In this document: positions 43,431 to 52,030 of the stretch, piece by piece
Position numbering within the stretch: position 1 is the stretch's first letter
How the letters are laid out: each line of letters starts with the position of its first letter
Source of the DNA: Fictibacillus nanhaiensis
GTDB taxonomy: Bacteria; Bacillota; Bacilli; Bacillales; Fictibacillaceae
DNA: 64,000 nt
Reading direction: 5' to 3'
NCBI RefSeq assembly: GCF_023715445.1
Contig: NZ_JAMBOD010000004.1
Coordinates: 62,001-126,000, forward strand
Translations under genes and position numbers: made by a program
Notes under the pieces: model-generated
The model's input: only the letters and a program-made list of their open reading frames with translations
The model's database searches: none
What the model was told of the DNA's origin: nothing

Positions 43431-43526
43431 TCCTCATCATTATGTCAAAGGTTTACACAAAATATACGTTTGCCTATACACGCAAAAACAGACTGCCTAT
43501 CTCTAAACAGTCTGCTTTCAATCGTT

Positions 43527-43766
43527 TTATAAAAGGGGTATGACACCAAGTACTAGAAAGATTCCGGCCATACCAACGTTAAACCAAAATTCAGTCTTTT
43601 GCTTAAAAACTTTTCGTTCCACTGCACGAAATACAAAGACAACCATTAAAATCGAGAACAATACAGTAGGGCTCTCCCAATACTTTCCGTTATAGATGGC
43701 AAGAAGCAGTCCTAGAAACATGAGCAGCATTTCGGCATAAATCCATCGTTTTGGTCGTTTTTTCAT
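43527..43766 (-). CDS. Small integral membrane protein
   Basis: This protein of about 79 residues has a basic N-terminus (MKKRPKRWIYAEM), then three predicted transmembrane segments (about 10-25, 35-50 and 62-78). The ATG was chosen because GGGGG lies upstream; a GTG eight codons earlier is possible. No family was recognised. It is convergent with nothing and lies between the ArsR-clpP and thi operons. Confidence 0.6.
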   Translation of the reverse strand: MKKRPKRWIYAEMLLMFLGLLLAIYNGKYWESPTVLFSILMVVFVFRAVERKVFKQKTEFWFNVGMAGIFLVLGVIPLL

Positions 43767-43840
43767 CTGATAAATGGCCCCCTTTTCCACCGGGTGATAG
43801 TACTCAGTGTACGGTGTGGAGGTCTATTCGGTGCATATCC

Positions 43841-44356
43841 TTAAGCAGATTTTTCGCGGGCATCTGTGTTGAGTTTCACGGCTGAACTTTTCTTGATTAC
43901 TCTGAGAATCATCCAGCCGATCAATCCGCCCACAACAGAACTCGTCAGGAATGGAAGGATAAAGAAAAATGCTCCTGCCTCTGAACCTAAGAAGAGTGCT
44001 GCAACTGGCATTGCGACAAGAGCTCCTATAATCCCTGTCCCGATCCATTCTCCGATTGCGGCTACTGCGTAAGTTTTTCCTTTTTTATAAAAATATCCAG
44101 CTAAAAACGCTCCTATCATTCCCCCTGGAAAAGCAAGCAGAGAACCAACGCCGAACATATTGCGCAGCAGCCCGATGCTGAATGCTACAATAACAGCCGG
44201 CAAGGGGCCTAACGATACACCTGCAATAACATTAATCGCATGCTGAACCGGAAAAGCTTTCGCAACACCCGCCGGAATCCAAAACATATGTGAAGCTAAT
44301 GTGCCGACGGCTGTGAACATTGCCATTAATGACAGCTTTTGAACAGAAATTTTCAC
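43841..44356 (-). CDS. thiW: ThiW, thiamine-precursor ECF transporter component
   Basis: This 171-residue membrane protein is of the ThiW family, the substrate-binding (S) component of an energy-coupling-factor transporter predicted to import the thiazole precursor of thiamine. It has about five helices; GVAKAFPVQHAINVIAGVSLGP and GVGSLLAFPGGMIGA are characteristic. GTG start immediately follows the thiE stop. It is the last gene of the riboswitch-controlled thiDMEW operon, consistent with salvage of thiazole. Confidence 0.88.
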   Translation of the reverse strand: MKISVQKLSLMAMFTAVGTLASHMFWIPAGVAKAFPVQHAINVIAGVSLGPLPAVIVAFSIGLLRNMFGVGSLLAFPGGMIGAFLAGYFYKKGKTYAVAAIGEWIGTGIIGALVAMPVAALFLGSEAGAFFFILPFLTSSVVGGLIGWMILRVIKKSSAVKLNTDAREKSA

Positions 44357-45031
44357 TTACATTCCCCTCTTTGCGTGTTTTATTTTCATAAGCAATTCCC
44401 GGGAAGTTAAATCTGGATCTTTCGACTGACTGATAGCTGAGATGATTGCTGCTCCGTCTGCACCAGCCTTAATAACAGCAGCTGCATTATCCATCGATAT
44501 CCCGCCAATTCCTACTACAGGAACGTTTATGCCGTTTGCACGAAATTCTTTAAATATCCCCGTCCCTACGGGTTCTTGTGCATCAGGTTTTGTAGCAGTC
44601 AGATAGATAGGACCTGCACCGATGTAATCTGCTCCACGTTCAACAGCGTCCTTTGCTTCAGCAAGTGTATGTGCGGATACGCCAAGGATCTTATTTTTTG
44701 TCTGCTGACGGATAAATCCAAGATCACCGTCAGTCTGTCCAACGTGAAGTCCATCAGCATCGACTGCTTCCATCAAATCGAGATCATCATTCACGATAAA
44801 AAGCACTCCAAAATCCCGGCATAGCTCTTTAGCCATTTTTGCTGCTTCAAATCGTTCTTCGCCGGTTAAGCTATTTGTTCCTTTTTCACGAAATTGAAAG
44901 GCTGTAATACCGCCCTTAACGGCCTGTTCAAGAATTTGTTTAAATGAAGCTGGCGACGCGCAATTCATCGTACCCGCTACAAAATAAAGGGAAAGCTTTT
45001 GAGCCAGATCCACTTGAGAAAGTATGGTCAC
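44357..45031 (-). CDS. thiE: Thiamine phosphate synthase
   Basis: This 224-residue TIM-barrel enzyme joins hydroxymethylpyrimidine diphosphate and thiazole phosphate to make thiamine phosphate. Conserved motifs: FQFREKG (about residues 44-50), NDDLDLMEAVDADGLHVGQTD (about 83-103), GVSAHT (about 120-125), YIGAGPIYLTATKP (about 139-152) and VVGIGGI. The GTG start overlaps the thiM stop (GTGA). Third gene of the thi operon. Confidence 0.94.
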   Translation of the reverse strand: MTILSQVDLAQKLSLYFVAGTMNCASPASFKQILEQAVKGGITAFQFREKGTNSLTGEERFEAAKMAKELCRDFGVLFIVNDDLDLMEAVDADGLHVGQTDGDLGFIRQQTKNKILGVSAHTLAEAKDAVERGADYIGAGPIYLTATKPDAQEPVGTGIFKEFRANGINVPVVGIGGISMDNAAAVIKAGADGAAIISAISQSKDPDLTSRELLMKIKHAKRGM

Positions 45032-45933
45032 CTGCGGACACCTCTTTCATCCATTACTGCTCGCTCAATCTCCAACCAGTTGATCTCACCTTTCCAATTC
45101 CATTCATTACGTTCTAGTAAAAATAATTCATCTAAAAGGTTTGACTGAAAGCTTCCAGGTCCTTTTGAGGTCTCTGCAGCTGCTTCAGATGCTTTTGTTA
45201 GCATCAATAACGAAAGTGCAGTTCGTTCAATGAAAGAAAGATTAACCTCTGATTCACCTTTATGATTCGCCTGATAAAGTGCGATCATAGAAGTTGCAAA
45301 ACAACCTGTTCCGGTAACTAGTGATAGCATCGGATCACCATGTGAAAGTACAATGACCGTTTTTCCGTCTGTCACAACATCTTTCTCACCTGTCATCGCA
45401 ATGATGCATCCAGTTTGCTTTGCAGCTGCAGCAGCAAGCTCTCTTGAATCCCCTTCAGAGCTGTCAAGATCACCGTCCGCTCCTTTTCCTTCCCAGCCGA
45501 GACCTGCAAGGAATTTCATCTCAGCTGCATTCCCGCAAATTGTCAGAATTGTTTGGGGACTGACCCCCTTCAATTTAGAATATTCTGACAACAATTCTTT
45601 AACGGTTTCCTGACGGAATGAAGACAGACCCACTCCAACAGGGTCGAGGACGACCGGCACTCCGTAATGCATCGCTTTACGCAGTACAAGCTTCATAGAT
45701 TCTGCTCCAGCTTCATCCAATGTTCCAATGTTAAGAACCAGCGCATCCGCAACGGCTACAGCATCTTCTACTTCCCTCGCGTCATGAACCATCATCGGAC
45801 TTCCGCCGGCTGCAAGAACTCCATTCGCGAGGAAATTCATTGTAACGTTATTCGTAATATGGTGAATGAGCGGACGTTCTTTTCTGACTAGCTCCACAAA
45901 AGACTTCCATTCTTGTACTCTAGTATTGTTCAT
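45028..45933 (-). CDS. thiM: Hydroxyethylthiazole kinase, with apparent REP-derived insertion
   Basis: This 301-residue kinase phosphorylates 4-methyl-5-hydroxyethylthiazole. Conserved motifs include PLIHHITNNVTMN (near the N-terminus), LNIGTL, LDPVGVGLS, CGNAAEM and the catalytic TGTGCFATS. The start is ATG 45933, 8 nt after GGAGG; in-frame starts 21 codons upstream would overlap thiD heavily. Between KELLSEYS and TICGNAAE there are about nine more residues than in the B. subtilis enzyme, encoded by an in-frame copy of the window's GGGG...CCCC palindrome. It overlaps thiD by 14 bp. Confidence 0.9.
   Translation of the reverse strand: MNNTRVQEWKSFVELVRKERPLIHHITNNVTMNFLANGVLAAGGSPMMVHDAREVEDAVAVADALVLNIGTLDEAGAESMKLVLRKAMHYGVPVVLDPVGVGLSSFRQETVKELLSEYSKLKGVSPQTILTICGNAAEMKFLAGLGWEGKGADGDLDSSEGDSRELAAAAAKQTGCIIAMTGEKDVVTDGKTVIVLSHGDPMLSLVTGTGCFATSMIALYQANHKGESEVNLSFIERTALSLLMLTKASEAAAETSKGPGSFQSNLLDELFLLERNEWNWKGEINWLEIERAVMDERGVRR
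45555..45568. repeat. REP-like palindrome inside thiM (copy 7)
   Basis: GGGGACTGACCCCC, read in thiM as codons for GVSPQ. It lies at the place where the protein is about nine residues longer than relatives, and it keeps the reading frame. Confidence 0.8.
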
Positions 45934-46741
45934 GAGGCAGCCTCCGATAAGCAAAGTGATTAACAGGACCATGACCTGAACCGACATCGATTCCATTTTC
46001 TATCGCTGTTTGGATAAATCTTTTAGCACTGTGGATCGCGTTTTCTGCTGTTTTCCCGTAAGCAAGCTCCGCCGCTATAGCTGCAGAGAACGTACAGCCC
46101 GTGCCATGCGTATTTTTTGTGTGAATACGCTTATCTGCAAGTTCCCATATCTCTACTCCGTTGAAGACAAGATCGGAAACATACGCATCTTCTCCATGAC
46201 CGCCTTTAATCACCACATAATCCGCACCATTATCAAAAAGAATCCTTGCCGCTTCACATTTTGCCTCATTGCTATTAATCTTTATTCCTGTCAGCGCTTC
46301 AGCTTCTGGTATGTTTGGCGTAATGATTTTTGCTGCAGGAAGCATGTACATATGCATCGCCTCAAGAGCTTCCTTGCCTAGAAGAGTCGCTCCACCTTTT
46401 GCAACCATCACTGGATCTACCACTAAATTGTTCCATCCAAACTTTTTAACAAAATAGGCTACTTTTTCAATATAATCACCGGAAAACAGCATACCTGTCT
46501 TTACCGCATCAGGCGTCAGATCGCTTCCGATTGACTTTAATTGCTCTTCCAATCCATCTAAAGGCACAGGATAAACGCCATGCACACCAGTTGTATTTTG
46601 AGCTGTCACGGCAGTCAGTACCGACATCCCGAATACACCAAACTCCTGAAACGTCTTTAAATCAGCCTGAATTCCTGCGCCGCCGCCGCTGTCAGACCCA
46701 GCAATGGTCAGCGCTTTACACACTTTAAACAATTGTCCCAT
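45920..46741 (-). CDS. thiD: Hydroxymethylpyrimidine/phosphomethylpyrimidine kinase
   Basis: This 273-residue ribokinase-fold enzyme phosphorylates HMP and HMP-phosphate for thiamine synthesis. The N-terminal ALTIAGSDSGGGAGIQADLK (about residues 10-29), DPVMVAKGG, TPNIPEAEAL and C-terminal THGTGCTFSAAIAA (catalytic Asp region replaced by the usual GTGC motif) are present. AAGGAGGG lies before the start; ATG 46741 is preferred to the adjacent GTG. First gene of the thiDMEW operon, about 420 bp downstream of the TPP riboswitch. Confidence 0.93.
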   Translation of the reverse strand: MGQLFKVCKALTIAGSDSGGGAGIQADLKTFQEFGVFGMSVLTAVTAQNTTGVHGVYPVPLDGLEEQLKSIGSDLTPDAVKTGMLFSGDYIEKVAYFVKKFGWNNLVVDPVMVAKGGATLLGKEALEAMHMYMLPAAKIITPNIPEAEALTGIKINSNEAKCEAARILFDNGADYVVIKGGHGEDAYVSDLVFNGVEIWELADKRIHTKNTHGTGCTFSAAIAAELAYGKTAENAIHSAKRFIQTAIENGIDVGSGHGPVNHFAYRRLPHEQY

Positions 46742-46826
46742 CACTATTTCCCTCCTTTTTCATTAAGGCTCTTTTCTAAAAGGTTGTTGCTTCTGGGGGA
46801 TATTTGTGATATTCCTCCAGTGGCAT

Positions 46827-47048
46827 GTTGATTGGAGTGTAAGATGCGAAACTCCTGCGGGATCAGCGTGCCAGCTACCTGAGTATACTTCTCGCAAGGC
46901 ATGCGGTAGCCCGCTTCGATGTTGTTTTTCTTGCAGACGCAGGAGCACAAATTCTTCCTTGAATACGAGTCTTTATCCATCTTCCTCCAAAGCTCACCTT
47001 ACCCCCCCCCCCCCGCGGAAAGCGAGCATCCTGAAACGGAGATCAACT
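46827..47048. repeat. 222-bp interrupted palindromic intergenic element with C13 tract
   Basis: The left end GTTGATTGGAG...GATGCG...ACTCCTGCGGG and the right end CCGCGGAAAGCGAGCATCC...GGAGATCAAC are imperfect inverted repeats. They resemble the ends of a palindromic repeat common in Bacillaceae intergenic DNA (ACTCCTGCGGG ... CCCGCGGAAAGCGAGCATC). The middle differs from the usual form and carries short nonsense frames. A run of 13 C occurs at 47002-47014. It is inserted in the thi leader between the riboswitch terminator and thiD. Confidence 0.7.
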
Positions 47049-47096
47049 ATTTTCAAAAAACAACAATGAATACGAAAACAGCCTTCATTAAACACA

Positions 47097-47128
47097 AAAA
47101 GCCACCCGCAAAATTAAAAGCGGGTGGC
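47097..47128 (-). terminator. Expression-platform terminator of the TPP riboswitch
   Basis: GCCACCCGC (47101-47109) pairs with GCGGGTGGC (47120-47128); on the minus strand TTTTT follows. It lies just downstream of the TPP aptamer. Confidence 0.85.
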
Positions 47129-47159
47129 CATCTCAATTAAAACAATAATGTAATGATCC

Positions 47160-47256
47160 ACGCCGCTTCCCTACGCCAGTACTAACCGGATCAGGTTCAA
47201 AGGGTCGAAGGCAACTGCCTTCTCTCAGCTTAAATATAAGCACCCCCAGCGGAAAT
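47160..47256 (-). promoter_or_regulatory. TPP riboswitch (THI element) of the thi operon
   Basis: On the minus strand the aptamer reads GCTGGGGGTGC, then GCTGAGAGAAGGC, CGACCCTTTGAACCTGATC and GGTTAGTACTGGCGTAGGG, all diagnostic THI-box segments. With TPP bound, the terminator at 47097-47128 should form and switch off thiDMEW. Confidence 0.96.
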
Positions 47257-47628
47257 GACGATATTTATTTAACACCATCCTACTCACATAACACCTTAGA
47301 AGTCAACGTTTTTTTAAAATAAGTGTTTTCGAGTGTTTAAGCCTCCTAAAATACGGGGAAATAGTTAGTAACATAAAATAAGAACACAAAAAACACTCCA
47401 TTAAAACAATTGTAACAAGCAGTTAATGTTCAGAAACACAATTGGCAACCCCTTCATACTTTTACCAAAAGGTGGTGAAAATACAGTACATTGGAATCAT
47501 TATCGGAATTTTTTTCAGAATTTTCAAATAAAATGGTTGTCATTGGGCACCTTGCTCAGTATACTAGTAGAAACCTAGAAACATAAAAGGTTAATTGGAT
47601 AGGGAGACAATTTAAGGAGGGAAACAGG
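47257..47628. other. 372-bp intergenic region without a gene
   Basis: AT-rich spacer that must contain the leftward thi promoter and the rightward promoter of the IDEAL-domain gene. No hairpin, repeat or coding frame stands out; specific promoter boxes could not be assigned confidently. Confidence 0.4.
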
Positions 47629-47859
47629 ATGAAAGACAAAAACACTTCTTTTAACAAAAACCAAAATGAGATGGTGAAGTACAAACAACAAAAAAGAGAC
47701 CCATTTGCCTTCAGCCTTATTGCCCAAATGGTACTCGATGAAGCCCTGCACAAGTATTACAAAGAATACTACGAAAGAGAAATCAACAATGCTCTGGATC
47801 AAAAAGATAAAGAGCGTTTTATGAAACTGACTGAAGAATACAAAGCATTTCTCGCATAA
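47629..47859 (+). CDS. IDEAL domain-containing small protein
   Basis: This 76-residue protein has a polar N-terminus (1-25) and a C-terminal IDEAL-type domain (about 33-74): MVLDEALHKYYKEYYEREINNALDQKDKERFMKLTEEY, rich in alternating Tyr, Lys and Glu. IDEAL domains occur in small Firmicutes proteins of unknown role, including a ComK-interacting group in bacilli. TTTAAGGAGG precedes the ATG. It is a single-gene unit. Confidence 0.75.
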   Translation: MKDKNTSFNKNQNEMVKYKQQKRDPFAFSLIAQMVLDEALHKYYKEYYEREINNALDQKDKERFMKLTEEYKAFLA

Positions 47860-47906
47860 GGCTTTTGTTAACGGTACTCCCTTAAAGGAAGGTGCCATAA
47901 AAGCCA

Positions 47907-47955
47907 AAACACCCTTTCAGCCAACGGGCTATAGTCCGCGCTGCAGAGGGTGTTT
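47907..47955. terminator. Bidirectional hairpin between IDEAL and DUF4349 genes
   Basis: AAACACCCT (47907-47915) pairs with AGGGTGTTT (47947-47955), with further pairing inside. The minus-strand tail is TTTTGGCTTTT. Confidence 0.6.
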
Positions 47956-47994
47956 CTAACGTCCCCGCTATCTGACATGTACAAAAATGAATCA

Positions 47995-48903
47995 TTAACT
48001 CATGGATGTCGGAGATTCCGGCTTTTTCTTTTGCCCTTTTTTCCTTCTCCAGATCCAAAATCCAACTGGTAATAGTACAATCCACAATGGCGCTAACCCA
48101 AATAGCGCAACAATAATAAACGAGACCGCAGATACAAAGAAATTAACAGTTTCCATGAAGAGCATTTTTGTTTTCTTCCACGTGTTTAAATCCTCTGTCT
48201 GCAGATTTTCCGCTTTTAAATTTTTCACTTCAAACTGTATCGTGACCGTCGAAAAGTCACTTTGATTTTTTAAAAAGTAAAGCCTTCCTTCTATTTGTTC
48301 AATCTCTTCTTGGACCTGCGCAAGATCCGATGAAATTTTTAATAAATCTTCTGTTCTTTCTGCTTCATTCATAAACGATTCCAGCCTGTCTCTAACCTGC
48401 TGTTTAGCTTTTAATCGGGAAGAAAGATCCACATACTCTTCCGTTACATCTTCACCCCTTACACTCTCATGCGGAGCACCTTCGCTCAGATCTTTCACCT
48501 CTTTTAAAAACGGACGGAAACCTTCCATCGGAACACGAGCAGTCATCATGCCATCCTGGTAACCTTCTTCACCTGTACTCGCGTTCGATTCAACGATATA
48601 TCCGCCTTTATCTTCAACCATCTTGCGCACCGTCTCCATCGTGTTCTGCAGCTTTTCCACCGTTATCCGAAGGTCGGCGTTGTATATAACTTTCCGCTGA
48701 TCGCGTATGGTTTGTTTTTTATCACTTTTCTCGGCATTACCGGCGTCTCCTTCACCTGAAGATTTAGCATTTTCCATCTTTGCTTCAGAACTATTGCCGC
48801 CAGCCATATCTAAGGCACTTTCTTTTTTACTTCCGCCGTCACTGCTGCAGGCTCCTAACAATAAAACACAAATCATTACCCACACTTTCCATATTTTCCA
48901 CAT
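47995..48903 (-). CDS. DUF4349 lipoprotein
   Basis: This 302-residue exported lipoprotein has a signal peptide with lipobox LLGAC (Cys19), a Ser/Gly/Lys-rich linker to about 65, the DUF4349 domain (about 72-225; KVIYNADLRITVEKLQNTMETVRKMVEDKGGYIVESN) with a central coiled coil (about 155-200), and a C-terminal helix (about 245-290) followed by a basic RRKKGQKKK tail. It is probably tethered at both ends to the membrane. Function is unknown. Confidence 0.87.
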   Translation of the reverse strand: MWKIWKVWVMICVLLLGACSSDGGSKKESALDMAGGNSSEAKMENAKSSGEGDAGNAEKSDKKQTIRDQRKVIYNADLRITVEKLQNTMETVRKMVEDKGGYIVESNASTGEEGYQDGMMTARVPMEGFRPFLKEVKDLSEGAPHESVRGEDVTEEYVDLSSRLKAKQQVRDRLESFMNEAERTEDLLKISSDLAQVQEEIEQIEGRLYFLKNQSDFSTVTIQFEVKNLKAENLQTEDLNTWKKTKMLFMETVNFFVSAVSFIIVALFGLAPLWIVLLPVGFWIWRRKKGQKKKPESPTSMS

Positions 48904-49096
48904 ATCGTAATTCCCCCTTTTTCGCTTAGACGCTTTTGATTAGAAAAAAGTTTCAGTTCACGAAAAACCAACCTATTGAATGATTTTTTCACTCCCTTTT
49001 TTGTGATAAAATGGTGTCTGATGATTTGTAGTTTGAAAAAAATCCGATTTATGCTAGTATGTACAGGATAAGTAAGTGGTTTACTGGAGGAATAGC

Positions 49097-50131
49097 ATGT
49101 CAATGATAGGAAGAAATGATCCGTGCTATTGTGGCAGCGGAAAAAAATATAAGAAATGTTGCTTACATAAAGAAGAGCAAACACGTGAAGTATCCTTTCA
49201 CCAAGAAGGGCTCATCAAATTCGCTCTTGAAAATTACCAGCATGAGTTAGCGGCACGGACTTCAGAGTATGTGAAAAAGTATCCGGTCGGAAAAGACCAG
49301 GAGCAAACATACGCTAACATCGCGGTATGCTGGGAAGTCTTCTGTTCTGAGATCAAGGATGGAAAAACACCTGTTGAGCATTATTTGGACAAAGTGAAGG
49401 CTTCAGTTGAACCGGAAGTTGCTGAAATTTTATCCGGCTGGACAACAACTGTACCGTCACTTTATAAAGTCGTTGAACAAAAAACGGGCTTCATCTTTTC
49501 AGTGAAAGACATTTGGACAGATAAAGTTTATGATGTGACGATCAATGCTGCTGATAAACCAAAAACAGACAGCGCATTGCTTGGAACACTCGTTTCAAAC
49601 GGCATTAATTATGAATTTTATGTTGGGTATGTAGAAATGCCTGTCTCTGAACTTCCGCTATTAAAAGAAGCCGTTGAAAAGCTTCAGCCATTAGCAGAAG
49701 CAAAAGAGATTTTCAAAAATCAGTTCCCTGCTGTACTTCAGCTCTCTCTCATTGATATATCGGCAGGAGTGCCGCAGCCTAAAGCAGATTCAAAAGCGGC
49801 GAAGACTGAAAAGCCGGCATCTGAAAACACTGAAACTCCGAAAGAATCAGATGAGAAAGATGAAAAGTATACAGCTGTAACGGAACTTGTAAAAGCAAAC
49901 GCAGAAACAGAAGTTGTTAAAGAGGCTGAAAAACTTTGGAGTGAATACATTAATGAGTCCAAACCAGCCATTCGAAAAGAAGAAATTTATGCAGCTGCAC
50001 TGGATTACCTTGTTTCAAAAGATATTAGAGGTATTGCATCCACTCAAGCTGAAACAGCCAAAAAATATGGCGTTTCACCTGCTAGCCTTTCATCTCGTTA
50101 TCGTGAAATGAAAGAACTATTAAGCGTATAA
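49097..50131 (+). CDS. SEC-C motif protein with C-terminal helix-turn-helix-like region
   Basis: This 344-residue protein begins with a SEC-C zinc motif, GRNDPCYCGSGKKYKKCC (residues 5-22), like that at the end of SecA. A long alpha/beta body follows, then a Lys/Glu/Ser/Thr-rich low-complexity linker (about 225-260) and a C-terminal helical segment with VSPASLSSRYREM resembling a helix-turn-helix. The start is ATG 49097, after TGGAGGA. Its role is unknown; a nucleic-acid or ribosome-associated role fits the composition but is inference. Confidence 0.75.
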   Translation: MSMIGRNDPCYCGSGKKYKKCCLHKEEQTREVSFHQEGLIKFALENYQHELAARTSEYVKKYPVGKDQEQTYANIAVCWEVFCSEIKDGKTPVEHYLDKVKASVEPEVAEILSGWTTTVPSLYKVVEQKTGFIFSVKDIWTDKVYDVTINAADKPKTDSALLGTLVSNGINYEFYVGYVEMPVSELPLLKEAVEKLQPLAEAKEIFKNQFPAVLQLSLIDISAGVPQPKADSKAAKTEKPASENTETPKESDEKDEKYTAVTELVKANAETEVVKEAEKLWSEYINESKPAIRKEEIYAAALDYLVSKDIRGIASTQAETAKKYGVSPASLSSRYREMKELLSV

Positions 50132-50146
50132 GCTATTATCCTATTC

Positions 50147-50176
50147 TCCCGACAGGAATTTCCTGGCGGGTTTTAT
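50147..50176 (+). terminator. Terminator of the SEC-C gene
   Basis: CCCG.CAGG / CCTG.CGGG hairpin around AATTT (50149-50170), then TTTTATATTTT. Confidence 0.65.
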
Positions 50177-50194
50177 ATTTTATTAATCTTATAA

Positions 50195-50221
50195 AAAAAG
50201 ACCCCGTTAAGGGTCTTTTTC
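50195..50221 (-). terminator. Terminator of the amino acid permease gene
   Basis: AAAAGACCC / GGGTCTTTT around CGTTA; an A-run on the left side gives the minus-strand U-run. Confidence 0.75.
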
Positions 50222-50227
50222 CACTTG

Positions 50228-51547
50228 CTAGATTGAATTTTGATTTTTGCGCTCAAGCCAATAATAAACAGGTAAGCCTGCAAATGTGATTAAGATCGCG
50301 GTTAAGCTGTCAAATGGGTCATTCAGAATTGTCGCACCAACAATATAGACGGAACCGATAATCGCAAAGATCGGAACGACCGGGAATAATGGAACGCTGT
50401 ATACACGCTCATTGCTCTTGTTCCGTTTGCGCAGTTTAAACACTGCATAAAACGCAAAAATATAAAAGATATAAACAGCGAAGATTGCCATTTCTGATAG
50501 ATAGTCCGGGTCAGTCAAAACCATCATAATAATGGCGATTACCACTTGTAAATAAGTTGCCGCAATCGGTGTACCGTACTTTTCGCTAACTTTGCTGAAC
50601 GTCTTAGCCATTGGAAGCTGATTACGTTCTGCCATTGCAAAAGGTACACGCGGAATCGTTAAGATTTTACCATTTAGGCAGCCGAAGATCGATACTGCAA
50701 TACCTACAGCAATCAGCTTTCCACCCAGTGGCCCAAATAAAATGGTAGCCGCAGATGCAGCAGAGTTTTCACCCAGCCTTACAATCTCAGACGCCGGAAG
50801 AATATGCAGCAATGCAATGTTAACAAGAAGATAGGCTGCCATGACGATCAAAATACCGCCAATGATTGCTTTCGGCAGCGTCTTGCCAGGGTTCTTCATC
50901 TCCCCTGCCACAAATCCAACCATCAGCCATCCATCATAGGCAAATAGAGTAGCCAAGATCGCTGCACCCATGCTGATCTCTACAACAGCTCCACTCGAAG
51001 CATCTAAGATCTGTTCGTTCCCCTGTGCTATACCAAACACAATGATCAAAGCAATTGGAACGAGCTTTCCAAGCGTGAACAGGTTTTGTACGAACCCGCC
51101 GTATTTGGTTCCAAAATTATTTACAATCGTAAGGAAAAGAACGGTTCCGATCCCAATCCAAGGACCAAAGGCTTTTTCCCATGAAAAAAGGTTTGTTATT
51201 AGGGAACCGAAGTATAAGCCAAGAGCTCCAATTACAGCTGGTCCATAGATGACGGTTTGAACCCAGCCGCTTAAATAACCCCAGAGTTTTCCGTATACTT
51301 CTTCCATATAAACATAAAGTCCGCCCGTTTTTGGGATCTGAGTCGCTACTTCAGCAATGGTCAGACCGCCAGCAAGCGTGATAAGGCCCCCAAGCGCCCA
51401 TGCTAAAAGCGCAAGTGACGAGTTGCCTGTATATTCAAGAACACTTCCCGGTTTCATGAAGATTCCTGAACCAATTACCGTACCAATTACGATGGACATG
51501 GCTACAGAAAGCCCAATGTCTTTTCTCAATGCTGCTGCTTGATTCAT
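50228..51547 (-). CDS. steT: APC-superfamily amino acid permease (SteT-like Ser/Thr exchanger)
   Basis: This 439-residue protein has twelve predicted helices and closely follows B. subtilis SteT in length and motifs: IGTVIGSGIFMKPGSVL (residues about 20-36), GGLTIAEVATQIPKTGGLYVY, GTKYGGFVQN, GAAILATLFAYDGW and SIFGCLNGK. SteT exchanges serine, threonine and aromatic amino acids and is a model for the LAT family. AAGGAG precedes the ATG. It is monocistronic. Confidence 0.87.
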   Translation of the reverse strand: MNQAAALRKDIGLSVAMSIVIGTVIGSGIFMKPGSVLEYTGNSSLALLAWALGGLITLAGGLTIAEVATQIPKTGGLYVYMEEVYGKLWGYLSGWVQTVIYGPAVIGALGLYFGSLITNLFSWEKAFGPWIGIGTVLFLTIVNNFGTKYGGFVQNLFTLGKLVPIALIIVFGIAQGNEQILDASSGAVVEISMGAAILATLFAYDGWLMVGFVAGEMKNPGKTLPKAIIGGILIVMAAYLLVNIALLHILPASEIVRLGENSAASAATILFGPLGGKLIAVGIAVSIFGCLNGKILTIPRVPFAMAERNQLPMAKTFSKVSEKYGTPIAATYLQVVIAIIMMVLTDPDYLSEMAIFAVYIFYIFAFYAVFKLRKRNKSNERVYSVPLFPVVPIFAIIGSVYIVGATILNDPFDSLTAILITFAGLPVYYWLERKNQNSI

Positions 51548-51697
51548 GCTGTGTCCACTCCTTAAAAAACGTTGTCCATCTGAAAAAGACTAGTGTCACT
51601 TTAACATATACAAGCATGAACTGTCACTACTTCCCAATAAAGACAGGCAATTCAGTTTTTTGCAAAGGTTTTCTTGATAATTGGAGTGAACAATTTT

Positions 51698-51883
51698 TTA
51701 CTTTAATTCATTTCGCCTTATAAGCTGTTTTTTGATAAATGCTTTTTCTATGATATCGTTCAGCTGCTTTTCCAGCTCTCTTTTATCAACAGGATTCGTA
51801 TTAGATCTGATCTTTTTCTTAAGTTCTCGGATCCTCATTTTTTCCTCAGCTGAAAAATGAGAAGAATGAAGCAAAACAGTCAC
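51698..51883 (-). CDS. Small charged helical protein
   Basis: This 61-residue protein is mostly Lys/Arg/Glu-rich and predicted helical (EEKMRIRELKKKIRSNTNPVDKRELEKQLNDIIEKAFIKKQ), with a possible coiled coil. The start is GTG with GGGA upstream. It is not recognised. It lies between the DeoR regulator and the permease gene, 146 bp after the DeoR stop and without overlap. Confidence 0.5.
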   Translation of the reverse strand: MTVLLHSSHFSAEEKMRIRELKKKIRSNTNPVDKRELEKQLNDIIEKAFIKKQLIRRNELK

Positions 51884-51990
51884 CTCATTTCCCTTTGTTA
51901 AAAATTCTAAGTGTTAATTCTAGGTTAGTTTAATAAACAGAGAAATTCATTGTTCTTGTAAATAAATCTGACACGTTATTTATAAACGAA

Positions 51991-52015
51991 AAAAAGACCT
52001 CTATTAGAAGGCCTT
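51991..52015 (-). terminator. Terminator of the DeoR gene
   Basis: AAAGACCT / AGGCCTTT hairpin with one mismatch, flanked on the left by an A-run. Confidence 0.6.
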
Positions 52016-52030
52016 TCCATCAAAAGAATA

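Noticed and set aside
45028-45996. Longer thiM start with an N-terminal hydrophobic segment
   Set aside because: The extended N-terminus would overlap thiD by 77 bp, lacks a ribosome-binding site, and the homologous enzyme begins near MNNTRVQEW.
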